In this document: positions 6,273-11,039 of the stretch, piece after piece | Layout: every line of letters begins with the position of its first letter | How positions within the stretch are numbered: the first letter of the stretch is position 1 | Assembly: GCA_900769555.1 (NCBI GenBank) | Contig: CAAGHA010000024.1 | Location: 1 to 11,039, forward strand | Direction: 5' to 3' | DNA: 11,039 nucleotides | Source: Bacteroidales bacterium | GTDB lineage: Bacteria; Bacteroidota; Bacteroidia; Bacteroidales; Paludibacteraceae | Made by a program: the position numbers and the translations under genes | The notes under the pieces: generated by a model | Database searches by the model: none | Seen by the model: the letters and a program-made list of their open reading frames with translations, nothing else | Told to the model about the DNA's origin: nothing

Positions 6273-9200
6273 TTATTTTGCTGGTGAACGGGCTATAAAA
6301 TGCAATCGATTTAAGACATTTACTTCACTAACACCACCATCGAAATCCAAATAAAGAATATTCATATCCGGATAAATATCTTTGATTTTCTTTTCGATAC
6401 CTTTTGAAATAACATGATTTGCAATACATCCAAATGGTTGTAAACTTACTACGGCATTTACTCCGTTTTCAGCAAATGAAGCTATCTCTGCAGGGATCAG
6501 CCACCCCTCACCAAATTGTGCTGCCAAATTTACTATCCTACTTGCCTTCTCTGCTTCATGATTTATATTAGACATCTTTGAATAATATGAGTAATTAGAT
6601 GCAGCTTTGTCTATAGATTTAATAATTCTATTAAGTAAAGTCTCTCCTAACGAAGACAATAATCTACTCTTAAAGTTTCTTTTCTCTTCTAGATTAGAAC
6701 TCTCGTTGTACTTAGCATTCGGGAAATACTGTAAAAAGAATTCATTAAGAGGAGGAATAACCGGCTCTATCCCATTCTGAACAAACCAATTCACAACATT
6801 TTGTTGTCCATAGTGATTATATTTTATAAATATCTCACCAACTATACCGACTTGCAAAACCTCTTTTCTCTCTATAATAGAATCAAATGCCTTTGCAGCC
6901 TCTGCCAATAATTTTACAAGACCTTTCCTATCTCTGGCCTCAACAAAAGAAATAGAACGAGTAATGTACTCGTCACGCAAACAATCTGCCAACCCCTTTT
7001 CTTTTTCCCTGACAACTGCTGAATAATAGATTTTAGAAAGAGCATCAGCAAAAAAGATTAAATAGGTAGTAATTATAGCGATTTTTTTCAAGTTCGGAGA
7101 AAATCCACTCTGCTTATTAATCGTATTCATAATAGAAATTGATATCACCGGAACATCTCCATAACCTGCTGCAATTAATGCCTTCTTTATCAATGCAATA
7201 TAGTTGGTAGCTCTACATTGCCCTCCTGTTTGTGTTATAGCTAATGCAATTTCATTCTTGTCATATTTCCCTGATTGCAAAGCCTTTATATAATCACCTA
7301 TTACTAATGTTGCAGGATAACAAACCTCATTGTTAGCATATTGTAGTCCTAGCTGAGAAGAAAGTGCATCACTCGGCGGTAAATTCTCAAAATTATACCC
7401 CATCATTTTAAAAATTGTTGGAATATATGGCGAATGGAATTCGGAAAAATAGGGAACCAATATTTTGCGTTTCTTATCTGCTCTTAAAAATTCAGGTGTG
7501 GTTACAAACGAACCAAACTTCTGACTGTCTGACTCATTGTTTTTAAAGGACAATGATTCTACTAAAGAACGAATTCTTAATCTTAATGAGCCTACATTGT
7601 TAACATCATCTACTTTTAATAGGGTTAGGTTCTTCCCTCCTCTTTTTAAGATGTCTGAAACTTCGTCCAAAATAAATGCATCAGGACCACAGCCAAAGGA
7701 AGTTAATTGAACATAGTGAACATTTTCTTTCGTAGATGCAACCCACTCTGCCGCCCGCACAATCCTATTTACATAGGACCACTGCTTGATAATATGAGAA
7801 TCACTTTGACCTAACTCTTCATAACGAACAATATCTTCTGTCACAACATCCACTCCAAATGATGTGATGATCTCGGATACCTTATGCTGAATCAACGGAT
7901 CATTATGGTAAGGTCTGCCTGCCAATAAAATAACAAAGCGATTTTCTTCTTTGGCTTTATTTAGTAAGGAATTGGCTCTGTCTGACATTTTCGTTGCAAA
8001 AGTATCTGATGCCATAAGAGCTTGGGAAAAAGCCTCCTTGAATCGTTTTTTATCGAACTTTTTCCCTAATATCGACTTGATATACGACGAACAAGATCTC
8101 TCTAGTAACTTAATATCTTTGAAATTAATTACAGGAGCATCCAATGGAATATTACTCCTCTTATGCGTATTAATTGCACTTTGTATTACATCCGAATAAC
8201 CTGCAACAATAGGACAATTGAAACTATTTTGCGCACCTTTTTCTAATTTTTCATATACGACATACGGAAAAAATATTCGATCCACTTTTTTACTCATTAA
8301 ATCAAATATATGACCATGTAGTAATTTTGCCGGAAAACAAATATTGTCAGCCATAACCGTATTCAACCCCTTTTCGTAAAGTGTAAAGGTTGATCGAGAT
8401 GATGTTTTTACCTCAATATTATTTAAAATAAACAAATGATACCAAAACTGAAAATTATCATACATATTTAAGGCTCGAGGAACTCCTATCGTCATATATG
8501 GTTCTGATAGTTTCCCTTTCAGGTTTTTCTTAAATGACATTTCGTTTTTGTAAAAACTTAAATTAAATGCCACTCTTCCATTTTTCCCTTTGTTGGTATA
8601 TACTTTTTCACACTTGTTCCCCGAGTAATAAACCTTATCGTTCGAAAAGGTATTTTTTAATATCTGACAATTATTTTCACATCCGACACATCTTAATGGT
8701 TCTGTTTGATACTCTTTCAAATCAACCAACAACTCCAACGAAACAATATCAACAGAATGTTGCGCATTTCTCTTTTTAGCAAATAATGCCGCCCCATATG
8801 CCCCCATCAGTTCAGGTATATTCGATACTATTACATCTTGTTGCGTAGAGAGTTCAAAAGCTCTAACAACTGCGCTATTTCTCATTGTACCTCCTTGAAG
8901 AACGATATGATTACCCATTTCTGACATATCTTTAATCTTCAACACTTTATACAAACAATTCTTTACTACAGAATAGGCTAACCCCGCAGAAATATCGGCT
9001 AATGGCGCACCCTCTCGAAGAGATTGTTTTACTTTCGAATTCATAAAAACAGTACATCGGGTTCCTAAATCTGATGGATTGGAACTTTGGCACGCCTTCT
9101 CAACAAATTCCTCAATCGGACAATTAAGCGATTGGGCAAAACTATCCAAAAATGATCCGCATCCGGATGAACATGCCTCATTAATCTCTAACCGATTTAT

Positions 9201-10529
9201 ACAACCATTCTCAACAAATATCGCTTTCATATCTTGACCTCCTATATCCAAGATAAAGGATACATTCGGATTCAATTTGTATGCTGCTGTATAATGAGCT
9301 ATCGTCTCAACCATACCATGATTTAATCCAAAGGCTGTCTTAACCAAATCTTCTCCATATCCGGTTGAACAACTTCCGGCAACCTTCAATGAAATGCCTT
9401 TCCCTCGAGCTTCATTCAATAGCAACGTCAATCCTTCTTTTACTGTCTCAAGTGGCTTACCGGCACTTTTTTTATAGAATGTAAAGAATATACGATCTTC
9501 CCTATCGGTTGCCACAATTTTTGTTGTAGTAGAACCGGAATCAATTCCGATGTAACAGATTCCATCCTTAACACTCTCAATAGAAATCTTTTCTATTTGC
9601 GTTTCTGCCTTTTTCTTTCTCCAAAGATTCAACTCATCAGAATCTTTAAAGAGCGGAGCTAATCCATTCTTCAAAGAATATCTTTGCGTCTGCTTTGTCT
9701 CTAAAGAGGTTATTACATCTGAAATATCCTGAACGTCATCTGTACCCTTAATAGACAACGCAGCTCCCCATGCCGGAACTACAGATGCATGATCAGACAG
9801 GATAATATCCGACTCCGTTAGTGATAACTTTTCTTTTAATATCTTATACAAATATGGAATATGGGCAAAAGGTCCTCCACAAAGGAATAGTTGCGGCGCA
9901 ATATCACACCCACGAGATAGGGTTGATATTACTTGCGTTATTACTGCATTGAAAATTGATGATGCAATATCTTCTCTCTTAACATTTAATGCTATCAAAT
10001 TTTGTATATCAGTCTTGGAAAATACTCCACAACGAGATGCGATAGGATAAATTGTTGTAGATTTTTCTGCTAAGTCACTCAACTCAGACACAGATAAATT
10101 CAAAATGGCAGCCATTTGATCTAAAAATGCTCCCGTCCCTCCTGCACAATTTCCATTCATACGAATGTCCGGCTGCATATTTTTACCAAAAAAGATCATC
10201 TTACTATCTTCGCCTCCAATATCAATCAATGTCTTAACTGATGGATACTTGACTTCTATCACTTTCGTCGCTGAAACAACTTCTTGAATGAATGAAAAAT
10301 CATACCGCTCAGACAAACCCATTCCCGCAGACCCCGTGACCTTTATTGAAACTTTAACTTCTCCTAATTTTTTACGCATCAACGAGAGTGAATAAATCAA
10401 CGTATTCAAAACATCCGCATGATGTCGCTGATAATCTTTATATACTACATCTCCACTCGAATCAACAACTACTAACTTCAATGTTGTGGAACCTGCATCT
10501 ATCCCAATTCTGTATTGATTTTCTAACAT
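6273..10529 (-). CDS. Fused 2-hydroxyacyl-CoA dehydratase activase/dehydratase-like protein
   Basis: This single 1418-residue chain has four large parts. ASKHA (BadF/BadG/BcrA/BcrD-type) ATPase domain 1 (about 7-262) has GIDAGSTTLK (9-18), IGGEDSK (104-110), and Cys128 (NCAGGTGAF) and Cys167 (SRCGVF). These match the cysteines with which HgdC-type activators bind a [4Fe-4S] cluster between subunits. ASKHA domain 2 (about 326-585) repeats this with GIDSGSTTTK (328-337), Cys453 and Cys492. A linker with CX2CX3CX18C (614-640) follows. Next are two HgdB-like modules (about 680-990, including DUF2229, and 1021-1412), each with a CFPA/CYPA motif and a late FGC motif. Known activators use ATP to inject an electron into a 2-hydroxyacyl-CoA dehydratase. 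Fused proteins of this size are widespread in anaerobes, but their substrate is unknown. No separate HgdA/HgdB genes, CoA transferase or electron carrier lie nearby. The start has a typical N terminus and a promoter-like element 27 nt upstream. Confidence 0.9.
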   Translation of the reverse strand: MLENQYRIGIDAGSTTLKLVVVDSSGDVVYKDYQRHHADVLNTLIYSLSLMRKKLGEVKVSIKVTGSAGMGLSERYDFSFIQEVVSATKVIEVKYPSVKTLIDIGGEDSKMIFFGKNMQPDIRMNGNCAGGTGAFLDQMAAILNLSVSELSDLAEKSTTIYPIASRCGVFSKTDIQNLIALNVKREDIASSIFNAVITQVISTLSRGCDIAPQLFLCGGPFAHIPYLYKILKEKLSLTESDIILSDHASVVPAWGAALSIKGTDDVQDISDVITSLETKQTQRYSLKNGLAPLFKDSDELNLWRKKKAETQIEKISIESVKDGICYIGIDSGSTTTKIVATDREDRIFFTFYKKSAGKPLETVKEGLTLLLNEARGKGISLKVAGSCSTGYGEDLVKTAFGLNHGMVETIAHYTAAYKLNPNVSFILDIGGQDMKAIFVENGCINRLEINEACSSGCGSFLDSFAQSLNCPIEEFVEKACQSSNPSDLGTRCTVFMNSKVKQSLREGAPLADISAGLAYSVVKNCLYKVLKIKDMSEMGNHIVLQGGTMRNSAVVRAFELSTQQDVIVSNIPELMGAYGAALFAKKRNAQHSVDIVSLELLVDLKEYQTEPLRCVGCENNCQILKNTFSNDKVYYSGNKCEKVYTNKGKNGRVAFNLSFYKNEMSFKKNLKGKLSEPYMTIGVPRALNMYDNFQFWYHLFILNNIEVKTSSRSTFTLYEKGLNTVMADNICFPAKLLHGHIFDLMSKKVDRIFFPYVVYEKLEKGAQNSFNCPIVAGYSDVIQSAINTHKRSNIPLDAPVINFKDIKLLERSCSSYIKSILGKKFDKKRFKEAFSQALMASDTFATKMSDRANSLLNKAKEENRFVILLAGRPYHNDPLIQHKVSEIITSFGVDVVTEDIVRYEELGQSDSHIIKQWSYVNRIVRAAEWVASTKENVHYVQLTSFGCGPDAFILDEVSDILKRGGKNLTLLKVDDVNNVGSLRLRIRSLVESLSFKNNESDSQKFGSFVTTPEFLRADKKRKILVPYFSEFHSPYIPTIFKMMGYNFENLPPSDALSSQLGLQYANNEVCYPATLVIGDYIKALQSGKYDKNEIALAITQTGGQCRATNYIALIKKALIAAGYGDVPVISISIMNTINKQSGFSPNLKKIAIITTYLIFFADALSKIYYSAVVREKEKGLADCLRDEYITRSISFVEARDRKGLVKLLAEAAKAFDSIIERKEVLQVGIVGEIFIKYNHYGQQNVVNWFVQNGIEPVIPPLNEFFLQYFPNAKYNESSNLEEKRNFKSRLLSSLGETLLNRIIKSIDKAASNYSYYSKMSNINHEAEKASRIVNLAAQFGEGWLIPAEIASFAENGVNAVVSLQPFGCIANHVISKGIEKKIKDIYPDMNILYLDFDGGVSEVNVLNRLHFIARSPAK

Positions 10530-10555
10530 TCTTTCAATCTTTTTTATTCCGACTG

Positions 10556-10563
10556 CAAAAATA
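10556..10563 (-). promoter_or_regulatory. Candidate -7 promoter element of the activase gene
   Basis: On the - strand this reads TATTTTTG, an exact match to the Bacteroidota -7 element TAnnTTTG. The start codon at 10527-10529 is 26 nt further on, leaving a leader of roughly 20 nt. No clear TTTG is found at the -33 distance; only a T-rich run is there. The nearby TTGACA (10573-10578, - strand) is too close to serve as an upstream element. Half the promoter is therefore supported. Confidence 0.4.
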
Positions 10564-10629
10564 CCTCTATTTTGTCAAGTGAAAAATTTTTTATTAAAAG
10601 TTTTATCTTCAAATTCTACTTATTTCTTA

Positions 10630-10664
10630 TCTATTCATATTGCAAAATAATTATTTTGAATAGA
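10630..10664. repeat. Nested palindrome / operator-like dyad
   Basis: CAAAATAATTATTTTG (10643-10658) is a 16-bp perfect palindrome. It is overlapped by an 8-bp inverted repeat, TCTATTCA (10630-10637) with TGAATAGA (10657-10664). The two pairings are mutually exclusive at TG (10657-10658). It lies about 70-100 bp upstream of the proposed activase promoter. It could be a binding site for a dimeric regulator or simply an AT-rich coincidence; the DNA shows the symmetry only. Confidence 0.4.
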
Positions 10665-10670
10665 CAGAAA

Positions 10671-10724
10671 GATGCTATTTAAATTTTATAAAAAATTATT
10701 CCTGAGTTTTCTCTCTTTTTGTTT
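10671..10724 (+). repeat. AT-rich direct repeat, copy A
   Basis: It starts GATGCTATTTAAATTTTA and ends CTTTTTGTTT. The first 18 bases differ from copy B (10931-10982) at two positions. The next 12-13 differ by one gap and one substitution, and the remainder aligns only with further gaps before the shared CTTTTTGTTT end. The similarity exceeds simple A/T richness at the GCT and TTTAAATTTTAT core, but part is low complexity. It may be the remnant of a dispersed repeat or an insertion sequence end. Confidence 0.4.
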
Positions 10725-10828
10725 GAAAAAAATAATCTTAAAAATCGATCTCAGATATGCACGAAATAAAATTAAAACAACTTCTAATATGAATTCGAAA
10801 GCATCCGAAATATGATTGTTAAGTATAA

Positions 10829-10846
10829 AACGTTAATCGTAACGTT
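10829..10846. repeat. Short perfect dyad AACGTTA-N4-TAACGTT
   Basis: Two 7-bp arms in inverted orientation are separated by ATCG, giving an 18-bp operator-sized dyad in the gene-free region. No adjacent promoter is clear, and no regulator gene is in the window to pair it with. Confidence 0.35.
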
Positions 10847-10930
10847 ATAGAAGTAGACTTAAATAAATAATCTTCGGTTAATTTCTAACACGCAACAATG
10901 TTTAGAGTTAAGAAATTTCGTAACATTTAA

Positions 10931-10982
10931 GAAGCTGTTTAAATTTTATTAAATAATTATTGTAAAGTTTCACTTTTTGTTT
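10931..10982 (+). repeat. AT-rich direct repeat, copy B
   Basis: It starts GAAGCTGTTTAAATTTTA, is 260 bp to the right of copy A in the same orientation, and ends with the same CTTTTTGTTT. Unlike copy A, it has no ATG near its start and its frame closes after six codons, so the conservation is not that of a protein. No matching inverted copy was seen, so the pair does not bound an obvious inverted-repeat element inside this window. Confidence 0.4.
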
Positions 10983-11039
10983 TTTCGGCATCTTTGAGAT
11001 TATTTTTAACCTGTTTTTATTATTCTTTTTTGATAATAG

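Larger units (their letters stand above)
10530..11039. other. Gene-free AT-rich intergenic region
   Basis: No convincing coding sequence or structural RNA is seen in these 510 bp. The longest + strand frame noticed, 10672-10815 (47 codons), lacks supporting features. The region holds the probable promoter of the - strand activase, a nested palindrome near 10630-10664, a dyad at 10829-10846, and two diverged copies of an AT-rich direct repeat. A further gene may start beyond the right edge, but no clear promoter for it is visible. Confidence 0.6.

Noticed and set aside
7951..8199. 82-codon + strand frame inside the activase gene
   Set aside because: It is antisense to conserved coding sequence of the 1418-residue protein, with no promoter or domain.
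8567..8779. 70-codon + strand frame inside the activase gene
   Set aside because: It is antisense to the four-cysteine linker region, which is clearly coding on the other strand.
10573..10578. TTGACA on the - strand as a sigma-70 type -35 box
   Set aside because: It is only 9 nt from the -7 element, too close to function, and the consensus is not that of Bacteroidota.
10672..10815. 47-codon + strand frame with a hydrophobic, basic N terminus in the intergenic region
   Set aside because: It begins inside the AT-rich repeat and is not preserved in the second repeat copy. It has no promoter and only the composition of translated AT-rich DNA. A small membrane peptide cannot be fully excluded.

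Overview
The window looks like chromosome of an AT-rich member of the Bacteroidota, probably an anaerobic Bacteroidales species. Evidence: a GldJ-type lipoprotein next to murF, start codons preceded by AT-rich leaders instead of Shine-Dalgarno sequences, TAnnTTTG-type -7 promoter elements, and an oxygen-sensitive type of 2-hydroxyacyl-CoA dehydratase activase. No rRNA, tRNA, CRISPR array, transposase, phage gene or defence gene was seen.

Layout. 1-150 is the promoter and leader of gldJ. 151-1710 encodes GldJ, an outer-membrane lipoprotein with a catalytically dead formylglycine-generating-enzyme (FGE) fold, associated with type IX secretion and gliding in this phylum. A strong intrinsic terminator (1728-1754) follows. 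From 1770 to 6077 four tightly packed + strand genes form an apparent operon: murF (last cytoplasmic ligase of peptidoglycan precursor synthesis), a small one-helix membrane protein with a Cys/His cluster, a polytopic LtaS-type membrane phosphotransferase or sulfatase-fold enzyme, and a radical SAM protein of the COG0731-like group. Intergenic distances are 1 nt, a 1-nt stop/start overlap, and 6 nt. Three of the four point to the cell envelope; the radical SAM enzyme has no assigned substrate.

On the - strand, 6273-10529 encodes a 1418-residue protein that joins two ASKHA activase domains, a four-cysteine linker and two HgdB-like (2-hydroxyacyl-CoA dehydratase type) modules in one chain. It converges on the + operon and ends at its own hairpin terminator (6193-6246). 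The right-hand 510 bp carries no convincing gene. It holds a probable promoter for the - strand gene, a 16-bp perfect palindrome nested in a larger dyad, a second dyad, and two diverged copies of a roughly 50-bp AT-rich direct repeat.

The best candidates for undescribed biology are the self-contained activase/dehydratase-like fusion and the pairing of the unknown Cys/His membrane protein and radical SAM enzyme with envelope genes. Neither family is new as a sequence family; what they do is what remains open.
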